From: Synaphobranchus kaupii
Lineage: Eukaryota; Chordata; Actinopteri; Anguilliformes; Synaphobranchidae
Reading direction: 5' to 3'
Length of the DNA: 64,000 bases
NCBI GenBank assembly: GCA_029718625.1
Contig: CM056385.1
Location: 25,736,895-25,800,894 of the forward strand
In this document: one piece after another, positions 11,954 through 24,400 of the stretch
Layout: each line of letters begins with the position of its first letter
Numbering within the stretch: the stretch's first letter is position 1
Position numbers and translations under genes: made by a program
The notes under the pieces: generated by a model
What the model was told of the DNA's origin: nothing
What the model saw: the letters and a program-made list of their open reading frames with translations, nothing else
The model's database searches: none

Positions 11954-12063
11954 CTACACACGCACACGCACGCGCACACACACAAGCGCGCGCGCACACA
12001 CACACGTGCACACGCACACAAGCGCACACACACGCGCGCACACGCACACAAGCGCACACACAC
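11954..12063 (-). promoter_or_regulatory. TG/CG repeat abutting a 3' splice site
   Basis: On the tenm3 sense strand these 110 bases are an alternating purine-pyrimidine tract of TG, CG and CTTG steps that runs into the acceptor AG. It takes the place of the polypyrimidine tract. UG repeats next to acceptors are known to bind TDP-43 and to weaken exon inclusion, as at CFTR exon 9. A regulatory role here is inference. The CG-rich parts could also adopt Z-DNA. Confidence 0.7.
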
Positions 12064-12729
12064 TAAATTAGGGGAACTATGCTTCACAAAGAGCACTGTT
12101 TGCAGCCTTCACTATCAGCTAATTCTAACCATGGTCGATATTTAACAGGTTTATCAAACACAAAAATGACAGCATTGCTGATGACACATGAGATGGGGAA
12201 TGTAGAAACCACAGTCCTGGACTAAATCAAAGATAATTCTGTTTTGGCTTGTGGTTTCAAATCAGAATGTTTTCCTCTAACTGTTTAACTGTTTAACTGT
12301 TTAACTGTTTACCTTGTTTTGAAAACATTTTTCATTCCCCTTGGCTGATCATTGTGTGCGATGCTCTCTTCCCCCTTATCTGAATTTGAGATGTTATCTA
12401 CTGTATTCTGAGCATTTATAGTACTGACAAAATTAGCTTATAGCTACAAAATTTTAACAAATTATATATTTTATTTATATTAGTATATTTGCACAATACA
12501 TTTTCAAATGAGTTTTGCGTTATAATGAAGGTTGAAACCTTTTTTCATGGTGCACAATGATCAGTTGTATGATAAGCAATCCACAACTACACTGCATCAA
12601 ATTTGCAAAATGAGTACATATAAAAAGTGAAATATAAAAAAGCTATAAACCAATTAGTGAGGGTATAAAATGAGATACTGAAACATGGTTAAGAAATGAC
12701 ATGTACAAATTATTTATTTGCTGTGTGTA

Positions 12730-12730
<1 letters not shown>

Positions 12731-12765
<35 letters not shown>

Positions 12766-12792
12766 TGTGTGTGTGTGTGTGTGCGTGTGCGT
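12731..12792 (+). repeat. (GT)n microsatellite
   Basis: About 30 GT dinucleotides with two interruptions (GTCTGT, GTGCGT). Confidence 0.95.
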
Positions 12793-13105
12793 ATGTTTCG
12801 ATCTAACAAAAAAAACTAAATACCAGGCTAGTGCTGTAGATTTACACCATATGTCATATGGTGTAGCCAGCCATGTTCATTAAGTGAAACCAATAAATTT
12901 AATTCTAATATAAACTAATGTTTACACACACTTTGGGAACTGAACTACATTTTCATGTACCCAGTGTCAGATCCATGAGACACTGTTAAGTCAGTCCAAC
13001 TTAACTGTTAGTCAAGTTAAAGTTTGTACTGGAAAAAATGCGAAGGACTATGGAAACTTTCACGCCTGACTGCTCTGACTGTTCGCTGTGACTGTTCTCA
13101 GTTAA

Positions 13106-13756
13106 AGGGATAGTTTGGACTTTTGGACATAATGTCTCAATTACGATTTACCCATGATGTAGTTGATTGATGGAAACCATTTTCAGCTAATTCCATGCTG
13201 TCCCTTCTTTTGGACATACACACATTGCTAATGCTAGCGCAACTCTATGGCAACCGGTAGCATCCACTACCAAACGCACTTAAACACTCCACAGTGCACC
13301 CAAAGCAAATAAAATACGACGACAGTCTATCGGGGGAGCGATACTTTACGTTACCTATGAATGTAGTGCCGGCACTGGTCGACTACAACAACAAAGAAGA
13401 GTAACAAGTTGCAATGGCCACGTTCGCTCCGCCGCCGTACTTCCACAGAGAACATTAGGTGAGCACAAAGTAAAAGATTCAACGATAGTTTGACTTAAAA
13501 AATGATGGTATAAACACTCAAAATAACCCAGATAGACTGTCGTCGTATTGTATTTGCTTTGGGTGCACTGTGGAGTGTTTAAGTGCGTTTGGTAGTGGAT
13601 GCTACCGGTTGCCATAGAGTTGCGCTAGCATTAGCAACGTGTGTATGTCCAAAAGAAGGGACAGCATGGAATTAGCTGAAAATGGTTTCCATCAATCAAC
13701 TACATCATGGGTAAGTTGTAATTGAGACATTATGTCCAAAATTCCGAACTATCCCT
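13106..13756. mobile_element. TTAA-flanked palindromic MITE
   Basis: A 651-bp element lies between TTAA at 13102-13105 and TTAA at 13757-13760. Its ends are AGGGATAGTTTGGA and, inverted, AGGGATAGTTCGGA. Two arms of about 226 bp (13106-13331 and 13531-13756) are near-perfect inverted copies around a roughly 200-bp centre. A TTAA target duplication is used by piggyBac and Kolobok elements. The AGGGATAGTT end is common among fish non-autonomous elements of that kind. There is no transposase. Confidence 0.88.
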
Positions 13757-16411
13757 TTAAGCATTTAATTCTGAGCTGATGCTTTAGAAAGACAGAGGTA
13801 TGTAAAATTAAGTGTTTTTCAACTGAACAAGCTTTCCATCAACATTTTTTAGTCTCCCCTCAAAGGTATTCTCCCAGTGTATTAAAAGTGTGTTAGTGAG
13901 GGGTAAAGCAAAATTATAAATGTGAAGTAAATGTGAGTCCTGACATAAAAGCTGATTAAGTCCCAGCTTTTATATGGCCCCAAGGTTATCCCTATAAAAC
14001 AATTAGACCTGTAATCTTTTTTCAAAGAAACATAATTGTCTTTTCAATTAGAGTTATTATTTCTCAGAGCCAAATGAACACCAGAACAGGACATGGCATT
14101 AATATGCAGCCAGCTCCAGGTGAAATCGTGAAAATGAAATCGCCTTGTGACTCCTTAATCCGCCACCACTTTCATGCACCTAACAAATGTAATGTTTTAC
14201 TAACGAACTTGCCTTAGGACTATTACAAATATCACAGAACATCCGGTCAGCATAATTAACAGAATGCAATCCCAAAGTTGCTGTGTAAATAGTGAACAAC
14301 ATTTCCGGCATTCTTCCCATTTCAAGGTCAATTAAACAAGCTGGTAATTCCATTCAATCAAAGGGCCTATTTATTTTTCATTTGTCAACACTACTGCGAG
14401 ATTCCATTTCAAATAAATGAAAACAACACAGAGGATATCTATTATTTATGGTCACCTGCACTTCTATGATATTATTTCCCTAGAATGTCATTTCCCCTAG
14501 TGGTCCAAATCCTTTTCCACTCAGCATTACAAATTTGAATCAGCAAGTCATTAAGGAAGAGTAGAACGGAAGCAACGAGGGCTGTTTATTCATTAATTTA
14601 TTTAGTTATTAATTTTTATTCTCCTGTCACCTACTTGGCTCGGATAGGCTTTCAGAACCATGAACAGCAGCAGTCCTGTCTATAGACAAGCACCCTGCAG
14701 CTGATTGGTGGACAGCAGTGGTCTTATCCACAGGCAAGAACACCTGTAGCTGATAGTTAAATGGTCCAGGTGTTGCTCATTGCTTTAATCATACCTGCTA
14801 TAAACACACCTGCTGAGTATTTTTGTACAGATGTTCAGGGGCCCAGATTCTGCATGGTTCTGCTTCACAAACCCTGCTTTTATAACATACAGACTGCCTC
14901 CGTGCGTTATGAATCCAGCAGTCTCTGCAGGAGCAGTTTATGTTGGCTTTGTTTGCGGGGTCTCTGTTTTCTGGAAAGGGCAATAAAACAGCCACTGGCA
15001 AATTCATATTATTTTGTGTCTTTGTGTTCAATCAGTACTTGGCACAGTGCCCACCCCACACTGTGCAATATCCCTTTTAATGGCGGCTCAATCATTATTA
15101 TTTTCATTTTAAAATGAACTAATTTTTATTTTGATTACACACAAGGCCTCATGGATCCCCTGTTGTCAATGTTTAAGACTCTTGTTGGTAAAGCCATGTT
15201 TATACTGTAATTATTTGAAAATATCTATATACTAATATAAATATCTAAATACTCATCTGTTTTAACATCTTGGGGTTTCAGTGTCAATAAAATTTTTAGC
15301 AATTATAAAGAAATCATGGGTAATTTTTTAAATATATATTGCTTTGGAATGTAATTTATGGGAAACAAAAATGCAATTCTCCGTCGGTAAGATTGGATAG
15401 CACATCAACAGCCCTACCAGCACTGCATTTAGGCTGTCGACAGTTCAGTCTGCAGCTCTTTTCAGTAATATTTTTCTTGCAAGCTAATTTACATTCCTCT
15501 CACCATTTTGTAAACTGGCTGAAACACTGTAAAATTATAGCTAATGTAATGAGTATGGCAGATGCTCAGAGGTGACAATTCTACTGCATAACGGGCAGTT
15601 ATGTTTTGAAGAATAGGTCTTGTCACCATAAAATATGACCAAGGATGTACCTCACAGACACCGCGAGACTGTATCACAGCACATGTAGATCAATAGCGGT
15701 GATGAACCAGAGAGCCGTCAATTGTCGGGACAGGAGAGACACAGCAGAATATTGATGCCTTCTGCAAAAATCTATTCTTCAGTGGCTGCTCCCATATTTT
15801 AGAAGACCAAACCATGTTTGATCAGCTATCAATAGCCTTGTATCAAGTTGTGCCATTGTACTGTAAATAGTGCTTTGTGTTTGTGCTGAGGTGGGTAGAC
15901 TTCATATTCAGATGACTCTTTGTATTCAATGTGCTGCATGGCATTCAGATGTGTGTTATGAACAAAATTTTTTGTTCTTTTTTGATCAAAATTTTGATGA
16001 TCAATTTTGTCGATAAAATAAAAGAACATAAATTAAGCAAATCACAATGTATGGCTGTACATTGAACAGCAAGCACCCTCACACAGAGACACTATATTTT
16101 CCAATAATTATGGCTTCCATCTTGTGAAATTAAGCTCCTTCAAGACAAACACAATTTCACCACCACCACAGGGGGTAAAAAAAACAACAATATTTTTGTG
16201 CAGTGTACAAACAAATAAATGTGTCAGTGTTGTGTGTTCGTGTGTGTGCGTGTTATTTCAACAATACAGGATGAAATGAAATATTGTAGATAACCAGAAA
16301 TAAGGATCAAACTACTGAAAGCTGCCTTTAAATACTCAAAAAAAGGTAATACTTGCGCTCTGAATATTTCACAATATGAATTCAAAACATGACATTTTCA
16401 TGTTCTATATA

Positions 16412-16660
16412 CAAACCTCAATTCCAAAAAAGTTGGGACAGTATGTAAAATGCAAATAAAAGTAGAAAGCAGTGATTTGTAAATTTTCTTTAACATATAT
16501 TTTATTGAAAAGATATTTAATGTTTTACCTTATCAACTTTATTGATTTTTGTAAATATACGCTCATTCTAAATTTGAAGCCTGCAACACGTCCCAAAAAA
16601 GTTAGTTACATCACCTTTCCTTTTAACAACATTCAGTAATCTTTTGGGAACTGAGGACAC
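16412..16660 (+). mobile_element. Truncated dispersed DNA-transposon repeat
   Basis: It starts TACAAACCTCAATTCC, then AAAAAAGTTGGGACAG, and shows the later block CAACACGTCCCAAAAAAGTT. This pattern is typical of a very abundant fish and amphibian DNA-element family. Only the 5' part is present and it is diverged. I do not name the superfamily. Confidence 0.55.
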
Positions 16661-16679
16661 TAATTCGGCCCATTTCAAA

Positions 16680-18095
16680 TTCATTAGTTTGTGTGTCTTG
16701 GGCTTAACATGCAATAAACCAATCAGAGTGTTATCTCCCATTCCCTTTAAAAGCTACCTGCATTTGCACCTTGGCGGATTGCTAATAGAGGTTCAGCCCT
16801 TTTGAACTTTGCGCCTGACAAACTATGTGCCCTCTAACTAGCAAAAGTGGAGTTGGACACGCCCTAAATGCACTTGCGTCATGCGTTTTAAACCATGCAC
16901 TAAGACCGTCAAGATAGAGCCCATAGGGCCCTATCTTACACCCGGCGCTAAGCAGCGGAAACCCAAACGCTAGTGTCTTTGCTAGTTTCAAACCGGCACA
17001 GGTGTCATTTTAGCACCCAGCGCTCACGTTGTTTAAATAACAAGTGAACTTATGGCCACAGCAAGTGAACTGGGCGGGTTGGTCTTAAGATGAGGTGTGG
17101 CCAGGATACTTTTTGCCCTTAAGTCACGTCGCAGTTCTTTTCAATGTAATTTTAACTGTGCAATATTAAGATAGCAATATGCGTCTACAGAGGTGTCTAC
17201 AGAGGCGTGTACACAACATACGTACTGTACACCCTCCTGTCTGTTACACACACAGGGGCGCGCACAAACATGCATAAAAATATAATTATTGCATTGTGAA
17301 AATAAAATTAATATTTTCCCCCAAAGTTTTCTCTCCCAGAATAGATGCACATTGTCCCTGGAATCGTGGGAAAGTGGGCTTGTTTTAAGGCATTAAGCTA
17401 CCAGTAAAAACACGTTAGTCATATTTCCATAAGCAGGACAATATAAAACATTCTATAATCAAATGAAATTTGTTAAACAAGCAGACGAATTCGCCTAGAC
17501 AAAAGCCAAGTTCTGGTAGCTTATATGCTCAGCTGTTGCATGTGTTATAACAAAATTAAACTGCATATATTTTGTAAAATAACAGCACTGATGTAAGCTC
17601 CTGTTTCTACATTATTAGGCCTATATTTCTGGGAAATACTTTGGTCGGGAATTACCGGGTACCCATGCTGCATGCTGCTGTTAATTATTATTGTGTATAT
17701 TAAAACACGTCATAATGGTCAGTCCAAATAATATTGATCCTAATATTAGTCATATATTCCTGGCTCGCACACCTTGCGCACGAGCAGGTCTGTTTCGCCA
17801 ACTGTAAATCGCTGTTTTTTCTGTCTTATTAAATCCGCCATTATATTAAGAATCCACCAAGATGCAAACGCAGGTGACTTTTAAAGGGAATGGGAGATAA
17901 TAACTCTGATTGGTTTATTGCATGTTACGCCCAAGGCACACCTATAATTAATGAAGAGGCTACGTTCAGCCCATTTGAACCTTGCACCTTACTTTGCGCT
18001 CAAAATATGCGCCCACTAACTAGCAAAAGTGGAGTTGGACACGCCCTGAATGCACTTTCGCCATGCGCTAATATCATCAAGATAGAGCACATACT
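16680..18095 (+). mobile_element. Diverged non-autonomous DNA element, copy A
   Basis: A fragment ending in CAAGATAGAGCCC at about 16921 meets a new copy that starts GGGCCCTATCTTACACCC at about 16926. That copy runs to GACACGCCCTGAATGCAC and ATCAAGATAGAG near 18090. The ends form imperfect inverted repeats. The internal blocks GGTCTTAAGATGAGGTGTGG and CATAAGCAGGACAATATAAA recur in the same order and orientation at 26745-28520. A segment near 16700-16775 is an inverted copy of 17860-17940. No coding capacity is seen; it is possibly hAT-like. Confidence 0.65.
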
Positions 18096-19312
18096 GTTAT
18101 GTTCATGAAGATTATTTTTATTAATATATTTCATAATGGTAAGTTGAAGGTTATGTAATGATTTGGAAGTGGGAAAAAATTTATGGAAGCTTTTCTGAGC
18201 AGTAGTTAGGAGCCAGGGAACATGTTAAGGTTGCTAATCATGAAACCTATTACGTAACATACACGGCAGCTCATTAAAAGGTAGAAAGCTCATTTAAATT
18301 GCCTCGGCAGGTCCTCTGTGTTCTTTTGTGCGGTTGACATTCGCCCGACTGCAAAAAACACATCTTTCAAAAAGCTCATTTAAGCATTTGTAAATGTTCA
18401 CCGCAGAATGCAAGCATACTGTGACAGACAGAGGTGGGGGTGGAACCAGGTCTGGTCTCCTCCACTCGCCAGTCAATCGTTTTTCTGAAAGGGTTAATCA
18501 TTTCCGCAGTCTGTCCCCTAGGAGAAGATTAAAAGGTAGCCTCTTCCACTGCTTTAATTAACTGCCCGTGGTGCTTATCACCATTAATTTGAGGTCCTAG
18601 CCAATACAAAACAGAAAGATCCCACTAATCCTCTGTACAACCCAAGCTGTTCCCACTTCCTCCCTTGGTAGTCAAAAAGAGGGATGTCAGACCACTTTAG
18701 CAGGGAAAGATGTAACGTGTGGAATTTCTTCTGAAAAGTGGGCTTTTATTAGGATTCATTATGCACTTCTGCATGGCAATCCAATATCTTTTTTCATGTC
18801 TGATTTGATTTTAATCTACTCTTCAACATTGCTCTCGCTGTAGCGAACATTTTTGGAGTTCTTACCATTTTAGGAATTGAATTATATGGTATGAAACTGA
18901 ATTATATGAACCGCTTTCGATAGAAATGGGAGTCTGTGGTATTTTCGAACCCCGGCCTGCTTTGGTGTTATTGGAATGGCTCTGTTTAATGTTGCGGTGA
19001 TTACATGAGCGTGTTTTTTTCAGGAGCATGAAAATCCAATAATCAGATCTTTATCATATGATCAGGGGCCATACCCTGGTAAGGCAGACTGCAGCCCAAC
19101 CTGTTCATTACTCCATTCACATAAACCTTTATCTGAACCAAAATGCAATTGCATGGTGCCGAGATAATGCAGCACCTCAGAAATCTATGACAACCTGCTC
19201 CCTGTGAGGAAACAGCAGTGAATATCCTATAAACATATTACTGACCTGCACCTGCGATTGCGGCCTTTTATAAAAATAAAATATGTGTCGTTGGTAATGG
19301 GCTGGGACTCAC

Positions 19313-19471
19313 CTCCTCTGTCGCCTCTGCCGGTGGTCTTGTTGGGACCAGGCGGACCCAGCGGAGAGAAGGTGGAGGCCGCGGTGTCTGGGTTCAGTTT
19401 ACTGAGGCCGTTTTCGTACAGCTGCCCCTCTGTGGGCTGGAGGTGCCAGGTCAGGCCGAACAGGTGAACTG
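19313..19471 (-). CDS. tenm3: Teneurin-3 exon, transmembrane end and juxtamembrane region
   Basis: This 159-bp exon is phase 1 at both ends: acceptor cttccacag, donor GGAG followed by gtgagt. It completes the transmembrane helix begun in the previous exon and continues outside the cell: AVHLFGLTWHLQPTEGQLY, then ENGLSKLNPDTAASTFSP and GPPGPNKTTGRGDRG. AVHLFGLTW-LQP-EG-LY-NG is diagnostic of teneurin-3. The tail after the serine-rich part is variable between teneurins. Its length is a multiple of three, so skipping it would keep frame but remove half the membrane exit. Asn-Lys-Thr is a possible glycosylation site. Two direct copies of one repeat lie on either side of it (16926-18095 and 26745-28520). 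Confidence 0.95.
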
Positions 19472-19600
19472 CTGTGGAAGACACGCATGGTCACGCCCTT
19501 ACGGCCGGAGGAGAAATCGCCGCACCGCGCAGGGAGCGCGCGTCACGCTTCGGCCCCGGGCGGAGAACTGGCAGCGCGCTCTCGATTCAAATCACACAAA
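19472..19600. other. CpG-dense pocket beside the juxtamembrane exon
   Basis: Just intronic of the acceptor the sequence is GC-rich with many CpG (CACCGCGCAGGGAGCGCGCG, CGGCCCCGGGCGGAG). This contrasts with the AT-rich intron beyond 19600. It may be an intragenic CpG island or a simple GC fluctuation. No promoter element is identified. Confidence 0.5.
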
Positions 19601-21310
19601 AAGTGTTGAAATAAAGTTTCAAAATAACAGCGTTCACAATGGCAGAGGTGTGGTGGAGGTGTAGGTTGCTTTCCAAGCGACAGATGGCCAATAAGTGCAC
19701 AAGCAATGAATATAGCTCTTTTTGCAGTGGTATGCAGAGATGCGTTTCTCGCAATCTGGTCGCCTTCAGCATTGCCAAAAGAAAACCAAATTGACCGAAA
19801 CAGGTTGTCACACCCCATGCTGACTGCAAGCAGCTCTAGTCATTGTTTGTTCACTGGTCGTCTGTACAGACTGCTAATCGCAGTTTATTTAGGGCCCAGA
19901 GCCTATAAATAATAAACAGTCTGCAAATTTGTTTCACCTGATATGGGTTTCTCACTTTTTTTGTACAATTTAAAAATAAACACACATTTATACATATAAA
20001 CGCACACCTACTGTACATTCATAAATATTTATTTCATTATAAGAATCTGCCATGTGGGCCAGACATACACAGATAACATTACAAAATTAATACATTAATT
20101 AATTAATTAATTATTTCTTAAATTGGGGGCACCTACCAAGCAAATAAATATGTAGCTGTGTAAACATGTAGGGCTACATAACAATTGTACCTGTTTAACA
20201 GAGAGCGCTTTTTGCAACAATCTTCTGAGCAAGGAGTTCACACTAATATTCAATCCCACAGACCTCATGCTGCTTACATGCTTATTAGAGCGAGGTACGA
20301 CAGCGGTGGGCAACTAAAGGTGATCTTCCCAGATTTAGTGTGGGCTGTGTGTTGGTAGCTCGAGCATGACTAATGTTCTCTTATACTTGTACTCTGTCAC
20401 ATGGCCGGTTGAGGTTGGGGAAAAACAGCCGGAGTTTGGGGGTAAGATACACTTACAGCGCTGATGGCTCACTGTGCAACCCCAGTCAGTTGGAGGCTGA
20501 AACCCTTTGAGCCCTGGCTGAACTGATAATTAAAAATTATAATGGTGTACCTGATGCTTAGTATGTGTACAGGAAAGCATTATATAAAGATTTTAAAAAA
20601 TATACATAAAAAATATTTGCCAGTGCCCTGAATTTAATAAGCCAATGCCATTCTTCTGCATAAGCCAGAACACTCTGCTTCACAGTCCTCTCGTCAATAA
20701 GCAAATGCCTCTACTACATAAGCCAGTGCCTTCAACTTCATAAGGCAGTGCCGTTTACTTCATACTGCACTGTACTACATAATAAGCCAATGAGTAACCC
20801 TCTACCTCATAAATTAGCTTGAAGTATTTCAATGTTTCAATGTGAAGGTCAGTCTTTTAACTTTTTCGTTTGAGTGTGCGGATTGAACATTGGAGCTGGG
20901 TATTGCAGATTTTCGCCCTGGTTTTTTCTCTCTTTTTTCGTATTTCAATGTTTATTTATGAAATGGCCCCTATCCTTTCACATGCCAAACACATCTAAAC
21001 TGATCAGTTTTAAGAAAGAAATAAACTCTTCCAAGGAGATCTTTTAATGATTCCCACTTTAGTGATTTCATAATGACAAAATGACTAGTCCAGATAGAAT
21101 TAAAATACAATTTGAAGTTGAAATAGAATTAAAAAGCAATAAACACAATTTGCGTCTCCTTTTTAAAATATATATTTTTTAACAACAGTCTCAGTTTGAA
21201 TTTCTAATTTGACATCCTAAGTCACTGTTGCAGCATCTGCCACCACGTTAGAATGGTAGTGATGGCTTTGCAGATGCACTCGCTAACCAGTGACCGTTTT
21301 ACGTTAAGTT

Positions 21311-21440
21311 ATGTTCATTTAGCAGACACTCTCATCCCGAGTGACTTACAATGAATAGAGAACATAAGTAACGCGCCTGGCTAATAATGTTCACGGACCA
21401 GCGAGTGTAAGTGTAGTGCAACATCAAAACAGTATGCCAA
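21311..21440 (+). repeat. Dispersed teleost repeat, second copy
   Basis: TTCATTTAGCAGACACTCTC followed by ATCCCGAGTGACTTACAATG is a diverged copy of the family seen at 6279. Boundaries are uncertain. Confidence 0.5.
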
Positions 21441-24400
21441 CCTAGAACCAAAGTGTGAAGGTGTGGTGTGCCACTCGGAGGAACTAAAGAACCATCCCCC
21501 TGGATGACAACGGTCATATCTCAGCACTGGTGACTCTCGATCATAGTCAGCTAATGACCTGACTAAGGGAACCTATGTCTAAGACTGCAGGACACTTTTA
21601 ATTTAGGTGAGAGCCTATATCAGTGATGTCCAGTTTATCTTAAAAGGGTGTATGTTTTGGATCTAGTCCAGCACTATGACACGTGATACATCATGACACC
21701 TGATAAATGAACCAATCATACCGTGAAAGCTTTATGAGTGAATCAGGTGTTAGTGTTGGGCTAGAACAACCACCTCCACCAACACCAGCCATTTCTTTTT
21801 TTGGATAGCTATATGCCCTTCTGAGCCACTCAGAAGCCACCTTTGTGTACATAAATAATAATAATAATTTAAAAACGTAAAACAATTTTTCACAATGAAA
21901 TGATCACTAGTTAGTCTACTTTATTATCCAACAATGGAGAAATTCATTAGGCTCAAACACGCAATGCAAGGGACTTAAAAACATCAACATACAGTAAACA
22001 ATGGGGAATTAATTTGGCTTCAACACGCAACACAAAATAATTAAAAATATCAACATACAGTAAAAACACAGATTACTCAGTGGTCAGTTTGCTACTATTT
22101 TTCTATGCAGGTATCCCACCACATTGGTGTTTAATAGAATAGAATATTTCCGTCTAGTTAATTATGGAAGAATTGATCACCTGAGGTAATGAGATAGTGA
22201 TAAAATTAATGGAAAGCTTGCAGAAATGTCTGTTGAAAATTTCCAAACCTAATTATAAAATGGCTAATAAAATTATAATTGATTCAAGGTTGTAAATACA
22301 AACATGATTATGTTGTATATTAAATATATCACGTGTGCTGTTCTGTACAGTGATTAATATCCTGTGCTATTCAAATAATTATTTTAAATGTGTCAAAATA
22401 AAGGTATGTACAGGTTAAAGCTATGTAGCTATGTATGTTCTCTCCCCAACTCCCAGTCCTTATAGGTCTCCTCATCTATGATGCTAGTGAAGACAGACAC
22501 CTGATTGGTTGTAACTAGTTACTAGGCAACATGGGTGCCATTTTGTGTGTTACGTGCACAGCATACGCCACATTAGGTGTCGCTGTAGAGTGATAAGAGA
22601 AAGGGAACAACCCTGTCTCTCTTGCAGCTAATTACAACCTGGGGTGCACTAGCTGAAAAATGATCCAGCGAGATTTAAACCTGGAGTGGGCAGCTCTACT
22701 CCAAAACTTGGAGCCTTTATTGGCTGTGTCACCAGGGCACCCCTTCATATAGTGCATAGTCTATTAAAAGGTTTTGCCCAAATTTATAGATTTCTAGCAC
22801 ATACTTGCTAAAGTGGTGATGTATGAATTATAGAGACTCAAAGCACATGACCTCTAGCATTATTGCCCACACCAACTTCTACTTGGAATGCCAAAACTAA
22901 AATGCAGTGATGAGCGATTTCTATGCATGCGTCTTTCAATCTGGTCTGCTCTGGCATGAACTGCACAGCTAAAAGACAGACTAATATGATGCCCTGTGTA
23001 CACAGCCACTTTGAGAGTGGGCGGGAAACAGCCTAACAAATGAGCAGCCTACTGGCGCAGCATTAACAAGCTTTCGGCGTTACAGTGAGCCCATGAGGAA
23101 ATCTTTCTGGTGATTGGCATTAGCTGCTCTTCAAACGGCGATCTTTATAGCACACAGCCACTCTCATGTGCAGCATTTAGATACGCAAATATATGTAATT
23201 GACCTCTGACAACATCAAAAGTGCCTTTACTGCTCGAACTGAGAATCTCAAGTATTAAAAGCAGGCTGGACACAGGCCTTGTACAATGCCTGCTTGAGAA
23301 TGTAGCTGTTCGATCAGTGGCTGACGAGAGAGCCCAATTAAGCTCAAAGTAGTTGAAGCTGATTAACATCCTCTTTACATACTGTACTTTAGCAGAGACA
23401 TAATTAAAATGTCTGCCTGTGGAACAGAAGAGGGGGTTTGAAGTATTAAGAACCTTGGAGTTAGTAGCGCATGGAAAGTTAAAGGAAAAAGTTAAATTAA
23501 AGAAAACACACACTCACAGCCTGTGCCTGAGTCACAGGCACACACACACCGCACACATCATGCATGCGTACATATATAAATGTACATATAGGCAATTTCA
23601 GAATATACTTGTTTCAGGCAAAGTACACTGGTGAATCACTGTAATAATGATATAATTAATATGTTCTTTTTTTAGGTTTTATAAATCCCAGTAGATGCAA
23701 AATATCAAATATTTCTGCTTTTAGGCCAATATTGTAAATCTTATTGCTGGTTAAAATCTATTCACTGTCTGAATACTTCTATATAAAATGATCAGTTTAG
23801 AAAGACTTGAGAAATTGAGTCCCATCATTTTATTTTTGTTTTTGTTTGGTGTCTTTGACTAGGAAACCGTTGAACAGTTATTTTCCTGTTGAACTAGAAG
23901 CATACTTTGCTTTACGAAACGCACTTAATTGTGTCTACATAATGGAGTGATTTTCTTGGGGGGATGCTATTTGCAATATATGGCCTTGTCACTGAAACAT
24001 GTAAATACCACAGGCATCTGGTCAATTGTCACTGTGTTGTAAAGCAAAACTCATTGCCTCTATTGTGCTATCCAGTGTATGAGTCAAAAAACAAAACCTG
24101 CACTCATGTTACAAAAATGCAAAGTAACATAGCTGATGGTCCAGCGAATGAGATCATTCATCTAATTAGAGGGCAGGATTCCATTGGTTTGTGCATTTGA
24201 AGACCACACATCTAATTGCTATTGCAGCTTTATGGTTTTTTACAGAGCATGTTCATGGGGCGGCTAACCCCAGTTTAGCTGGAGATGGAGGCCAAGCTGA
24301 GCTAAATGGCTTAAGCTTTACGATGCAAAAGCATTTTTTTTTTCTCAATGGCTGCTGACCTTTATTGGGCAATGCAGTAAAGCAGTTGACGAGTATACCA

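Larger units (their letters stand above)
12064..19312. other. tenm3 intron, 7.4 kb
   Basis: Intron between the juxtamembrane exon and the first linker exon. It holds the GT repeat at 12731, a TTAA palindromic element at 13106, and DNA-element copies at 16412-18095, listed separately. The stretches 13770-16400 and 18100-19300 read as unique AT-rich sequence in which I recognise nothing. Long clean segments near 14030-14620 could be conserved noncoding DNA, but that needs alignment. Confidence 0.6.

Noticed and set aside
12701..12883. Cys/Val-rich plus-strand frame
   Set aside because: It is translated (GT)n microsatellite.
13355..13615. 86-codon minus frame in the TTAA element
   Set aside because: It spans the palindrome and has no domain; random opening.
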